Positions 1 through 6,254 of a DNA stretch of 6,335 nt are shown here, one piece after another. Where the stretch lies: assembly GCA_020063545.1 (NCBI GenBank), contig JAGUUF010000240.1, positions 1 to 6,335 of the forward strand. Reading direction: 5' to 3'. Positions within the stretch are counted from its first letter, which is position 1. Every line of letters starts with the position of its first letter. This DNA comes from Cytophagales bacterium. GTDB taxonomy: Bacteria > Bacteroidota > Bacteroidia > Cytophagales > Cyclobacteriaceae. The notes beneath the pieces were generated by a model that ran no database searches, was not told the origin of the DNA, and was given only the letters and a program-made list of their open reading frames with translations. The position numbers and the translations under genes are program-made.

Positions 1-655
1 CGGATGAAACGATCACTTCCACAATCTTCGAAGTTTTTTCATCAATAACTCCCTGCATAATCTGGATGCCGTACACCAGAACAAATATGTAAATGAGGAT
101 GCCCAGCAAAAATCCCGCACCGTAAAGAATACCTGAGTTGCTGGATTTTTCTTCTCCCGACTCGGAAATTCTGAATTGGTTGAGCGTGATGTTTGATTTG
201 AGATTTTTGAGTACTTCTTTGCTGATGTTATACGACTCCAGTTTCAGGTCGTGCAGGCGGTCTTCAACCATCCCCTCCAGTTGTTCTGTTTTTTCAATAC
301 TGGGGTTTTCTTTGGTGTACAGGATAAATCCTTCAGGCTTTTCCAGGCTGAAGTCGGGTATGTACAGCAAGCCAAAGTTTTCCGATTGCTGAAAAACGGT
401 TTTGGCCTGGTCCAACGGCATGTTAAGGGGCACAAACGTAAACCGCCTGGTATTTTCAAACGTGCATTTGCCGCTTTCATCCACTACCTGCACCGTGTCG
501 GGCTTGGCCGACTCCGCCTCCCGGATCATGAGTACAACCAGCAAAGCAATAATGGCCGGAAAGATTAGGGGCACCAGGATGGTGGTAAGCAGGAAAGACT
601 TTTTCTGAACCCGGTTCAGAAATTCACGCTGGATAATGAGCAGTACTTTTTTCAT
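1..655 (-). CDS. ABC-2 type transporter permease, NatB/YhaP-like (partial, C-terminus beyond the window)
   Basis: This is the membrane subunit of an ABC exporter, probably partner of the ATPase encoded just upstream. The gene is open at the left edge; 218 codons are visible from an ATG at 653-655. The N-terminus (MKKVLLIIQREF) is typical of ABC-2 permeases. A first membrane segment spans about residues 21-44, followed by a hydrophilic extracytoplasmic domain of about 130 residues (45-173). A second membrane segment covers about 174-199. It is followed by the cytoplasmic motif DEKTSKIVEVIVSS (205-218), which matches the EEKTSRIVEVIISS hallmark of NatB/YhaP-type permeases. Further membrane helices should lie beyond the edge. 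The start is 12 bases after the ATPase stop, without a Shine-Dalgarno sequence, which implies co-transcription. The family includes sodium exporters (NatAB), but the substrate here cannot be told from sequence. Family assignment is firm; substrate is unknown. Confidence 0.9.
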   Translation of the reverse strand, partial: MKKVLLIIQREFLNRVQKKSFLLTTILVPLIFPAIIALLVVLMIREAESAKPDTVQVVDESGKCTFENTRRFTFVPLNMPLDQAKTVFQQSENFGLLYIPDFSLEKPEGFILYTKENPSIEKTEQLEGMVEDRLHDLKLESYNISKEVLKNLKSNITLNQFRISESGEEKSSNSGILYGAGFLLGILIYIFVLVYGIQIMQGVIDEKTSKIVEVIVSS

Positions 656-667
656 GGCATGGTAGGG

Positions 668-1612
668 TTAAACTTCCTGCAGGTGTTTTTTAAGGGCCTC
701 ATCGCCCTCGCCCTTAACAAGACTTATGAAGATATCGGCCATGGTGGGCAGTTTTTCTTCAAACCGGTGCACTTCTGTAACGTCTACCAGTTCACGGATG
801 AGTTGGTTGCCCTTAATGCCATTGGCCGCACGGATGGTGGTTTCCAGGTGGCTGTCGCTGATTGGTTTTTGCCCGACAATTTCATACCGGCCGGTATCGA
901 GCTGAAAAAAATTATTGTTGTGTTCCACAACAAACGTGTTGGAACGGAACTGCTCCTTCACTTCCTTCTTGGAACCCTCTAATATTTTTTTTGATTTGTT
1001 AATCAATGCAATCTGGTCACAAAGCGACTCCACGGTTTCCATCCGGTGGGTGGAGAAAATAATGGTGCTTCCTTTTTCGCGAAGCTCCAGGATGTTCTCG
1101 GTTATCAGTTGTGCGTTTACGGGGTCAAATCCTGAAAATGGTTCATCCAGGATAATCAGTCGGGGTTCATGCAAAACGGTTGAAATAAACTGTACCTTTT
1201 GCGCCATGCCTTTGGAAAGATCCTCTACTTTTTTATTCCACCAGTCTTTGATTTCAAATTTTTCGAACCAGAATTTTATTTTTTCCAGGGCATCTTTGCG
1301 GCTCAGTCCTTTCAGTTGAGCAAGGTAAAGTAACTGTTCGCCCACCTTAAGTTTTTTGTACAACCCTCGTTCTTCGGGCAGGTAGCCGATAATGCCAACG
1401 TGTTTTTCGGCCAACGGCTCTCCGAAAACATGAATTTCACCGCCATCTGAATTGATGATCTGGTTAATGATGCGGATAAAGGTTGTTTTGCCGGCACCAT
1501 TAGGCCCCAGCAGGCCGTAGATGCTTTTTTCGGGTATGGTCAGCGAAACCTGGTCGAGGGCAAGGTGGTTTGCATAACGCTTGGTAACGTTTTTTGCGAT
1601 GAGGGCTTCCAC
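668..1612 (-). CDS. ABC transporter ATP-binding protein, NatA/YhaQ type with C-terminal extension
   Basis: This 314-residue cytoplasmic ATPase should power the ABC-2 permease encoded directly downstream. Visible motifs are Walker A GPNGAGKTT (36-44), signature LSKGM (132-136), Walker B LIILDEP (152-158, catalytic E157), D-loop SGFD (160-163) and H-loop H189 in FSTHR. The Q-loop region reads GYLPEERGLY (76-85), with glutamate where most ABC ATPases have glutamine. To my knowledge this is characteristic of the YhaQ/NatA-like group. Residues about 215-314 follow the nucleotide-binding domain and resemble the C-terminal region called DUF4162 in this group. The start codon is GTG: an in-frame TAA lies two codons upstream, so no earlier start is possible, and the encoded MEALIAKNVTKRY fits the family N-terminus. 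A 65-base gap separates it from the secreted-protein gene upstream, without a clear promoter. The transported substrate is not deducible. Confidence 0.95.
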   Translation of the reverse strand: MEALIAKNVTKRYANHLALDQVSLTIPEKSIYGLLGPNGAGKTTFIRIINQIINSDGGEIHVFGEPLAEKHVGIIGYLPEERGLYKKLKVGEQLLYLAQLKGLSRKDALEKIKFWFEKFEIKDWWNKKVEDLSKGMAQKVQFISTVLHEPRLIILDEPFSGFDPVNAQLITENILELREKGSTIIFSTHRMETVESLCDQIALINKSKKILEGSKKEVKEQFRSNTFVVEHNNNFFQLDTGRYEIVGQKPISDSHLETTIRAANGIKGNQLIRELVDVTEVHRFEEKLPTMADIFISLVKGEGDEALKKHLQEV

Positions 1613-1655
1613 GGGTTATTTTTTGACGGATTAGTATCAAAAAGTAACGGTGAAT

Positions 1656-1669
1656 TACGGAATACGGAA
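1656..1669. repeat. Tandem 7-bp repeat (TACGGAA x2) in a short intergenic gap
   Basis: Two perfect head-to-tail copies of TACGGAA lie in the 65-base gap between the secreted-protein gene and the ABC ATPase gene. A related TAACGG sits a few bases away at 1645-1650. No function is evident; it may be simple slippage-prone sequence or part of a protein-binding site. Confidence 0.6.
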
Positions 1670-1677
1670 GCGGGGTA

Positions 1678-2574
1678 TCAGTTTTTCTTTTCCTTGAAGA
1701 TGATGTTGCCCATGGAAACATCCAGGTCGAACAACAGTGCATTCGGGGCATTTTTGGAATAGGAGTCGTTGGCAAACGTGCCTTCGCCAATCTTTTTCAG
1801 GCCGCGTACCATGCGCACACTGCACAACCACGAGTCTTTAATCTTTACAAACACCGGGGTTTCGTCATCAGGCAGTAAAATGGTCAGGTTTCCGGCAGCC
1901 ACGCTTCCGCGAATGGTATTGGTGGTAGAAGGTTTTGCACTCAGGTCGAGCATTACATTGCCGAAGCCGACATCAGCCACCACATGGCTTGTTTTGGCCA
2001 GGTTAAGGTCGCGCACGTTTACGGTGCCCAAATCCACTTTTATATAAAAGGTATCCATGGCCACTTTATTTTCCAACCCGGTGGGATATCCTATGTTAAC
2101 GTTGGCACTGGCCGAAGTAATACGCAGGTTTTTTATGGCCATACCCGAAAGGTCAATGTTGGAGTTGCCAAGGCCGTAATTCAGTTCAAGTGAATAGGGC
2201 TTATCGTCAGTGAGGTAAATTTTCCAGAACTTATCGCTGGTGGTTTTTTCAGAACCAAAAACTTTTGACGAAATGGTTTGGCTAAAGCCGGTTGATGAAC
2301 TTTCTTCAACGGCTACAAATACGTTACAGGTTTTACCTTTAACTTCTTTGATGAACTGGTGGCTGTACGATTCCGGTTCCTGATTACTAAACATGTTCAG
2401 GATGTCAGAACCTTCGCTGGGTTTAATAAAGCAGTTGCCGCTGTTGGCTTTCAGTTTAAGGCGAATGGTTTCGCATGCAGCGTTATCCTCAACGGTAAAC
2501 TGTTTCTTAATCTGGCCCAGTGAAAGCCCGGCCAGCAACACTCCTCCAATGGTAAGCCCTAAAACTCGCTGCAT
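1678..2574 (-). CDS. Secreted beta-repeat protein of unknown function (toast-rack/DUF2154-like)
   Basis: I cannot name this 298-residue protein with certainty. Residues 1-21 look like a Sec signal peptide: a positive charge at R3, the hydrophobic core VLGLTIGGVLLAGLSL, and a small-residue end near G20-Q21. No lipobox cysteine is present, so a soluble periplasmic or outer-face location is likely. The second half (about 127-235) is a series of short beta-strand repeats with glycine turns, such as LNYGLGNSNIDLSG, SASANVNIGYP, VDLGTVNVRDL and VGFGNVMLDLS. These resemble the 'toast-rack' / cell-wall-stress (LiaF C-terminal, DUF2154) beta-solenoid pattern in which hydrophobic strands alternate with G-x-G/N turns. 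The final part repeats the pattern (DLDVSMGNIIF, 283-293). Four cysteines occur (34, 48, 83, 251). It lies 119 bases downstream of dnaJ and 65 bases upstream of an ABC exporter operon; a link to either is inference. The ATG start at 2572-2574 fits the signal peptide. Confidence 0.85.
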   Translation of the reverse strand: MQRVLGLTIGGVLLAGLSLGQIKKQFTVEDNAACETIRLKLKANSGNCFIKPSEGSDILNMFSNQEPESYSHQFIKEVKGKTCNVFVAVEESSSTGFSQTISSKVFGSEKTTSDKFWKIYLTDDKPYSLELNYGLGNSNIDLSGMAIKNLRITSASANVNIGYPTGLENKVAMDTFYIKVDLGTVNVRDLNLAKTSHVVADVGFGNVMLDLSAKPSTTNTIRGSVAAGNLTILLPDDETPVFVKIKDSWLCSVRMVRGLKKIGEGTFANDSYSKNAPNALLFDLDVSMGNIIFKEKKN

Positions 2575-2693
2575 GACAACTAATTACGCGTTTGGCCCCG
2601 CAGGGTTGCAACGTGTAAGATTATTGCTGAAAATGTTTAAAAATAACCCCAAGTGAAGGTGTAAACGGGTTTAAGGCCCTCAGGGTTAGGGAA

Positions 2694-3803
2694 TTACTGG
2701 AAAAATTCCTTCATCCGCTCAAAAAATGTCTTATCCCCGGCATCGGGCTTGGGCTCAAAATTTGGCGAATTTCGCAGGCTTTCAAGCTTGGCGCGCTCTT
2801 CCGGGGTTAGTTTACGGGGTGTCCATACGTTCACATAAATAAGCTGGTCACCGGTATCGTAGCCGTTTACATCGCGCAAGCCCTTGCCCCGCAGGCGCAG
2901 GATTTTGCCGCTTTGGGTACCCGGCTCAATCCTGATTTTCACTTTACCGGAGATGGTGGGTACCTCAACGGTAGTGCCCAGGGCGGCATCTACAAAACTG
3001 ATGTGCAAATCGTAGATGATGTTGTTGCCATCGCGCTTGAGTTTTGAATCTTCCTGCTCTTCAATTAAGATGAGCAGGTCTCCGGCAACGCCACCGCCCG
3101 GTGCTTCATTGCCTTTACCGGCCATGGAAAGCTGCATGCCTTCGCTTACACCAGCCGGGATTTTGATGGAGATAATTTCTTCTTTATGAACAAGCCCTGA
3201 ACTGTCAACACCGGGAGGCCGCTTATCAATTACCTGGCCGTTACCATCGCAGTGCGGGCAGGTTGTGGTGGATACCATCTGGCCCAGCATGGTGTTAACC
3301 ACCTTGCGCACCTGGCCGTTACCCTGGCAGGTGGCGCAGGTTTTATACGTTACGCCATCGGCACGAACAAGGCGGTTAACCTTGATTTTCTTTTCAACAC
3401 CGTTGGCAATTTCATCAAGGGTAAGTTTGAGTTTAATGCGCAGGTTTGAACCCTTGCGCTGCCTCCTGCGGGTGCCGCTTCCGCCAAAAAAAGAATCGAA
3501 TGGGCTGTGACCCCCGAAGATATCGCCAAACTGGCTGAAGATATCTTCCATATCCATGTGGTGGCCGCCAAAGCCGCCATTACCCCGTGAATGGCCAAAG
3601 CGATCGTACTGCGCGCGTTTGTTTTCATCGCTCAGCACTTCATAGGCCTCTGCGGCTTCCTTGAATTTTTCCTCCGCTTCTTTATTGCCCGGGTTTTTAT
3701 CGGGGTGATATTGAATGGCCACCTTGCGGTAGGCTTTTTTTATTTCTTCCGCGGTGGCGCCTTTGTTTACACCCAGTATTTCGTAATAATCGCGCTTTGC
3801 CAT
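2694..3803 (-). CDS. dnaJ: Chaperone DnaJ (Hsp40) with a single zinc site
   Basis: DnaJ delivers unfolded proteins to DnaK and stimulates its ATPase in the cytoplasm. The 369-residue protein has a J domain (about 4-69) with the essential HPD at 33-35, then a Gly/Phe-rich linker (70-110) containing DIF motifs (DIFSQFGDIF). The cysteine-rich region carries only CATCQGNG (156-163) and CPHCDGNG (182-189). Their spacing and the intervening NTMLGQM match canonical motifs II and III, so zinc site 2 is kept. Motifs I and IV, which form zinc site 1, are absent: the place of motif IV holds cysteine-free DKRPPGVDSSGLVHKEE (193-209). The protein contains only these four cysteines. Two beta-sandwich C-terminal domains follow, with IPAGVSEGMQL, GDLLILIEE, EVPTISGKVKI and LRLRGKGL. 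The end is FFERMKEFF. It begins 11 bases after grpE, and the pair is surely co-transcribed. No weakening of the J domain is seen. Confidence 0.98.
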   Translation of the reverse strand: MAKRDYYEILGVNKGATAEEIKKAYRKVAIQYHPDKNPGNKEAEEKFKEAAEAYEVLSDENKRAQYDRFGHSRGNGGFGGHHMDMEDIFSQFGDIFGGHSPFDSFFGGSGTRRRQRKGSNLRIKLKLTLDEIANGVEKKIKVNRLVRADGVTYKTCATCQGNGQVRKVVNTMLGQMVSTTTCPHCDGNGQVIDKRPPGVDSSGLVHKEEIISIKIPAGVSEGMQLSMAGKGNEAPGGGVAGDLLILIEEQEDSKLKRDGNNIIYDLHISFVDAALGTTVEVPTISGKVKIRIEPGTQSGKILRLRGKGLRDVNGYDTGDQLIYVNVWTPRKLTPEERAKLESLRNSPNFEPKPDAGDKTFFERMKEFFQ

Positions 3804-3814
3804 GAATTGAAAAA

Positions 3815-4393
3815 TTATTGGCCAACCACCACTTTGGCGTGGCGGATTACTTTATCGTTTAACAGGTAACCTTTTTCAACCACTTCGACAATGCGGCCTT
3901 TCAGGTTCTCATCATTAACCGGAACCTGGGTTATGGCATCGTGCAAATCAGCATTGAACTCCGAGCCTGCCGGCAGGTCCATCGCTTTTACACCGGATTG
4001 TTCAAGCAGTTTTCTGAATTTATTGCTGATGAGCTGAAGTCCTTCCAAATCTTTTGCATTGCTTCCCTGAAAGGATTTTTCGGCCCGCTCAAAATCATCC
4101 AGTACCGGCAAAAACGATTTGATGGTGGCTTCGTTGGCCGATTGGATCAACTCCAGTTTTTCCCTGGCTGTTCTCCTGCGGAAGTTTTCAAACTCCGAGT
4201 AAAGCCGTATATACTTGTCTTTTGCCTCTGCCAATTCGTCTTTTGTTTTGCTTAATTCCTTCACCAGATCAGCATTGTCGGCTCCCGTAAGGGTTTCAAA
4301 GGTTTCGGGGCTTTCCTGGTTTACGGTTTCATCGGCCTGATTTTGAGCTACCTGGCTGTCTAAAGCATTATCGGGTGCCTGATTTTTGTCCAT
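3815..4393 (-). CDS. grpE: Nucleotide exchange factor GrpE
   Basis: GrpE releases ADP from DnaK and so resets the DnaK/DnaJ cycle; it acts as a cytoplasmic dimer. The 192-residue length is normal. Residues 1-40 are polar, acidic and probably disordered. Residues about 41-85 form the long dimerisation helix, with heptad-like pattern and the family core YIRLYSEFENFRRRTAREK (61-79). The helical bundle follows, with SFLPVLDDFERA (93-104). The C-terminal beta-wing begins near residue 135 and contains FNADLHDAI (146-154) and the GrpE signature GYLLNDKVIRHAKVVV (175-190). The ATG at 4391-4393 is preceded by no Shine-Dalgarno sequence. A likely stress-controlled promoter lies in the 83-base gap upstream, and dnaJ follows after 11 bases. 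Confidence 0.98.
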   Translation of the reverse strand: MDKNQAPDNALDSQVAQNQADETVNQESPETFETLTGADNADLVKELSKTKDELAEAKDKYIRLYSEFENFRRRTAREKLELIQSANEATIKSFLPVLDDFERAEKSFQGSNAKDLEGLQLISNKFRKLLEQSGVKAMDLPAGSEFNADLHDAITQVPVNDENLKGRIVEVVEKGYLLNDKVIRHAKVVVGQ

Positions 4394-4425
4394 ATTCGGT
4401 TAACGTCACTGATTGTGGCGCAAAA

Positions 4426-4470
4426 ATGTCAATAATTCTGCCAATCGCCCACGGTGTGCCAGTTTGACGG
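4426..4470 (-). promoter_or_regulatory. Candidate promoter of grpE-dnaJ: sigma-54-like -24/-12 element plus upstream symmetrical motif
   Basis: On the minus strand, 4444 to 4426 reads TTGGCAGAATTATTGACAT. This fits the sigma-54 layout TGGCAC-N5-TTGCA with exact spacing: TGGCAG at the -24 position and TTGAC at the -12 position, so the usual GC there is GA. It would place transcription start near 4418, about 25 bases before the grpE ATG. Just upstream, 4470 to 4458 reads CCGTCAAACTGGC, in which GTCA and TGGC are near-complementary half-sites flanking AAC; this could be an operator. An alternative is a primary-sigma Bacteroidota promoter: CATTTTTG (4428 to 4421) resembles TAnnTTTG, but the -33 element at the proper distance is poor (TGGG). 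No CIRCE (HrcA) operator is present. Layout is seen; function is inferred. Confidence 0.4.
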
Positions 4471-4476
4471 GCTGCG

Positions 4477-5469
4477 TCAGGCATGCAGGTTTTTCCAGAT
4501 GAGGTCTTTCAGTTCGGTAATGCCTTTTCCGGTAACGGCCGAAATGAAAACAAACGGTATGCCTGCAGGCAGTTCACGTTCGATTGCCAGGCGCAACTCC
4601 TCGTCCAACAGATCGGATTTTGAGATTGCCAGCAGGCGCTTTTTGTCGAGCAACTCGGGGTTGTACTTGCGCAGTTCACCTAACAGGATTTCGTATTCCT
4701 TTGCAATATCCTTCGAATCGGCCGGCACCATAAACAGGAGCATGGAGTTGCGTTCGATGTGCCGCAGGAAGCGGATGCCCAGTCCTTTTCCCTCTGCTGC
4801 GCCTTCAATAATTCCGGGGATGTCGGCCATCACAAACGATTGGTTATCGCGATAGGAAACAACGCCCAGATTTGGAGTTAACGTGGTGAAGGGGTAGTCG
4901 GCAATTTTTGGTTTGGCTGCCGATACCACCGAGAGCAGGGTAGACTTGCCGGCATTGGGGAAGCCCACCAGGCCTACATCGGCAAGCAATTTCAGTTCAA
5001 GAACTATCCACTCTTCTTTACCGGGTTCACCGGGCTGCGCAAAGTTCGGGGCCTGCCGGGTGGAAGTTGCAAAGAATGCATTGCCTTTACCGCCCCGGCC
5101 TCCGGGCGTAAGAATAAACTCCTGCCCGTGTTCGGTAATTTCAACTATGGTTTCGCCTGTTTCGGCATGTTTGGCTACCGTGCCCAATGGCACTTCCACA
5201 ATTTCATCTTTTCCTTCAGCGCCCGTGCAGTTTTGGGCTTCACCGGGTTTACCATTTTCAGCAATTATATGTTTGCGGTATTTTAAATGGAGCAGTGTCC
5301 ACAATTGCGAATTACCCCTGAGGATGACATGGCCACCGCGGCCGCCATCACCGCCATCGGGTCCGCCTTTTGGCACAAACTTCTCGCGGTGAAAATGCAA
5401 AAAGCCTGCACCGCCCGCACCGGAGCGCGAGCAGAATTTTACATGGTCAATAAAATTGGGCGAAGCCAT
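4477..5469 (-). CDS. obg: Obg family GTPase (ribosome assembly)
   Basis: Obg is an essential GTPase that binds the large ribosomal subunit during its assembly and links growth to the guanine-nucleotide pool. The 330-residue protein has the N-terminal glycine-rich Obg fold (about 3-160): FIDHVKFCSRSGAGGAG and KGGPDGGDGGRGG at the start, then PGGRGGKGN (122-130). The G domain carries G1 GFPNAGKS (169-176), switch threonines FTTLTPN (194-200), G3 DIPG (216-219) and G5 SAVTGKG (310-316). G4 reads SKSD (283-286) instead of NKxD. I believe this is common in Bacteroidota Obg. The protein ends right after the G domain, so the optional C-terminal OCT domain found in some Obg proteins is missing. Start ATG at 5467-5469 is 3 bases after the stop of the small membrane-protein ORF, implying translational coupling. 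An 83-base gap with a candidate promoter separates it from grpE downstream. Confidence 0.98.
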   Translation of the reverse strand: MASPNFIDHVKFCSRSGAGGAGFLHFHREKFVPKGGPDGGDGGRGGHVILRGNSQLWTLLHLKYRKHIIAENGKPGEAQNCTGAEGKDEIVEVPLGTVAKHAETGETIVEITEHGQEFILTPGGRGGKGNAFFATSTRQAPNFAQPGEPGKEEWIVLELKLLADVGLVGFPNAGKSTLLSVVSAAKPKIADYPFTTLTPNLGVVSYRDNQSFVMADIPGIIEGAAEGKGLGIRFLRHIERNSMLLFMVPADSKDIAKEYEILLGELRKYNPELLDKKRLLAISKSDLLDEELRLAIERELPAGIPFVFISAVTGKGITELKDLIWKNLHA

Positions 5470-5472
5470 GAA

Positions 5473-5604
5473 TCAGGATGCAAGCCAGTAGAAGAAGAGA
5501 AACAGGATGAGAACTGAAACAAGCATGCCGGCCACAACCCGGGTTGCTTTGCGCTGAACACCAGGCGGGATGGGCTTACCGGGGTCGGGAAAAACGGGTA
5601 TCAT
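5473..5604 (-). CDS. Small predicted single-pass membrane protein (43 aa) between adk and obg
   Basis: I do not recognise this ORF. It has 43 codons, ATG at 5602-5604 and TGA at 5473-5475. Its ATG overlaps the adk stop (ATGA), and its stop is 3 bases before the obg ATG, so it fills the adk-obg gap exactly. AAAGGAAG directly before the ATG is one of the few Shine-Dalgarno-like stretches in the window. The N-terminal half is proline-rich and polar (MIPVFPDPGKPIPPGVQ), followed by a short basic patch (R18, K19, R22). Residues about 23-42 are hydrophobic (VVAGMLVSVLILFLFFYWLA), long enough for one membrane helix, with only S43 after it. The basic residues before the helix suggest the N-terminus stays in the cytoplasm. 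No function can be assigned. The tight coupling on both sides argues that it is translated; the short length leaves some doubt. Confidence 0.7.
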   Translation of the reverse strand: MIPVFPDPGKPIPPGVQRKATRVVAGMLVSVLILFLFFYWLAS

Positions 5605-6173
5605 CTTCCTTTGTCAAGTACGGCACAGATGCTGGTAAAAATGTCGTCAATTTTTCCAACGCCATTCACGCGGGCGAGCCTTCCCTGTTTTTCGTAGTAG
5701 GGCAGTACATGAATGGTTTTACCGAAATATTCGGTGATGCGTTTGTTTAGTTTTTCTTCTTCGTCATCGGCCCGGTTTTCGATGGCTTTGCGTTTGGCGA
5801 TGCGTTCGCGCAGTTCCTGTTCGTTAACATCGAGAGCAACAACAAAGTGGATGGCGCTGCCGTTGTCGTGCATAAATTTATCCAGGGCTTCGGCCTGTGC
5901 AACGGTGCGCGGAAACCCATCGAACAGAAAACCTTTCGCCTGCGGATTTTTGTCCAGTTCCTCCTTCAACATGGCGATGGTTATCTCGTCCGGCACCAGC
6001 GCACCACTGTTCATGATTTCTTTAACTCGTTTTCCGAGCGGTGTATCGTTTTTAGTGTGCCAGCGGAACAAGTCGCCCGTGGAAATGTGAACGAAGCCGT
6101 ATTTGCTGATAAGTTTTTCGCTTTGTGTTCCTTTGCCAGCGCCCGGGGGGCCGAAAATTACAAGGTTGATCAT
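5601..6173 (-). CDS. adk: Adenylate kinase, short-lid form
   Basis: Adenylate kinase interconverts ATP + AMP and 2 ADP in the cytoplasm and sets the adenylate energy charge. The protein has 190 residues from the ATG at 6171-6173. Motifs are P-loop GPPGAGKGT (8-16), the AMP-binding stretch STGDLFRWHTKNDTPLGK (31-48), GALVPDE (57-63), DGFPRT (85-90) and the catalytic arginine region RIAKRKAIENRADD (124-137). The LID is only a short loop here; the zinc-binding LID of long bacterial enzymes is absent, which explains 190 rather than about 215 residues. The frame stays open upstream to an ATG at 6243-6245. The extra 24 residues have no family counterpart, and MINLVIFGPPGAGKGT is the normal N-terminus, so the downstream ATG was chosen. 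An 81-base gap separates it from hpt. Its stop overlaps the start of the small membrane ORF. Confidence 0.97.
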   Translation of the reverse strand: MINLVIFGPPGAGKGTQSEKLISKYGFVHISTGDLFRWHTKNDTPLGKRVKEIMNSGALVPDEITIAMLKEELDKNPQAKGFLFDGFPRTVAQAEALDKFMHDNGSAIHFVVALDVNEQELRERIAKRKAIENRADDEEEKLNKRITEYFGKTIHVLPYYEKQGRLARVNGVGKIDDIFTSICAVLDKGR

Positions 6174-6254
6174 GGGTAACGGGTTAGTAGGCCTGCAAGA
6201 TAAGGATGGAATTATTAATTCGATAAAGTCAACACCATTGAGCAACGACCAACT

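Noticed and set aside
1500..1790. 96-codon minus-strand ORF spanning the ABC start and the end of the secreted-protein gene
   Set aside because: It is out of frame with both genes, overlaps their coding sequence on the same strand, and has no recognisable protein character.
2639..2671. Terminator-like AACCC/GGGTT inverted repeat followed by a T-rich run on the minus strand after dnaJ
   Set aside because: The stem is only 5 base pairs with a 17-base loop, too weak to call an intrinsic terminator, although its position after dnaJ is suggestive.
3192..3260. Possible frameshift or deletion in dnaJ explaining the lost CxxCxGxG motifs
   Set aside because: The frame is continuous, the replaced segments keep sensible composition, and the downstream beta-domains are intact, so this looks like a real variant.
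4913..5392. 159-codon plus-strand ORF opposite obg
   Set aside because: It is an antisense shadow of a well-conserved GTPase gene; the protein is rich in Pro/Ser from the complement of glycine codons and resembles no family.
5713..6179. Long plus-strand ORFs opposite adk
   Set aside because: They overlap a fully conserved adenylate kinase frame, have low-complexity Ser/Arg-rich or unremarkable translations, and have no promoter or ribosome-binding signal.
6174..6245. 24-residue N-terminal extension of adenylate kinase
   Set aside because: The frame is open, but the family starts at MINLVIFGPPGAGKGT and the extra stretch has no conserved character.
6174..6254. Possible promoter for adk in the hpt-adk gap (TTTA, 21 bases, TATCTTGC on the minus strand)
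   Set aside because: The -7-like element is one base short of TAnnTTTG and the -33 match and spacing are poor, so it is not distinguishable from AT-rich background.
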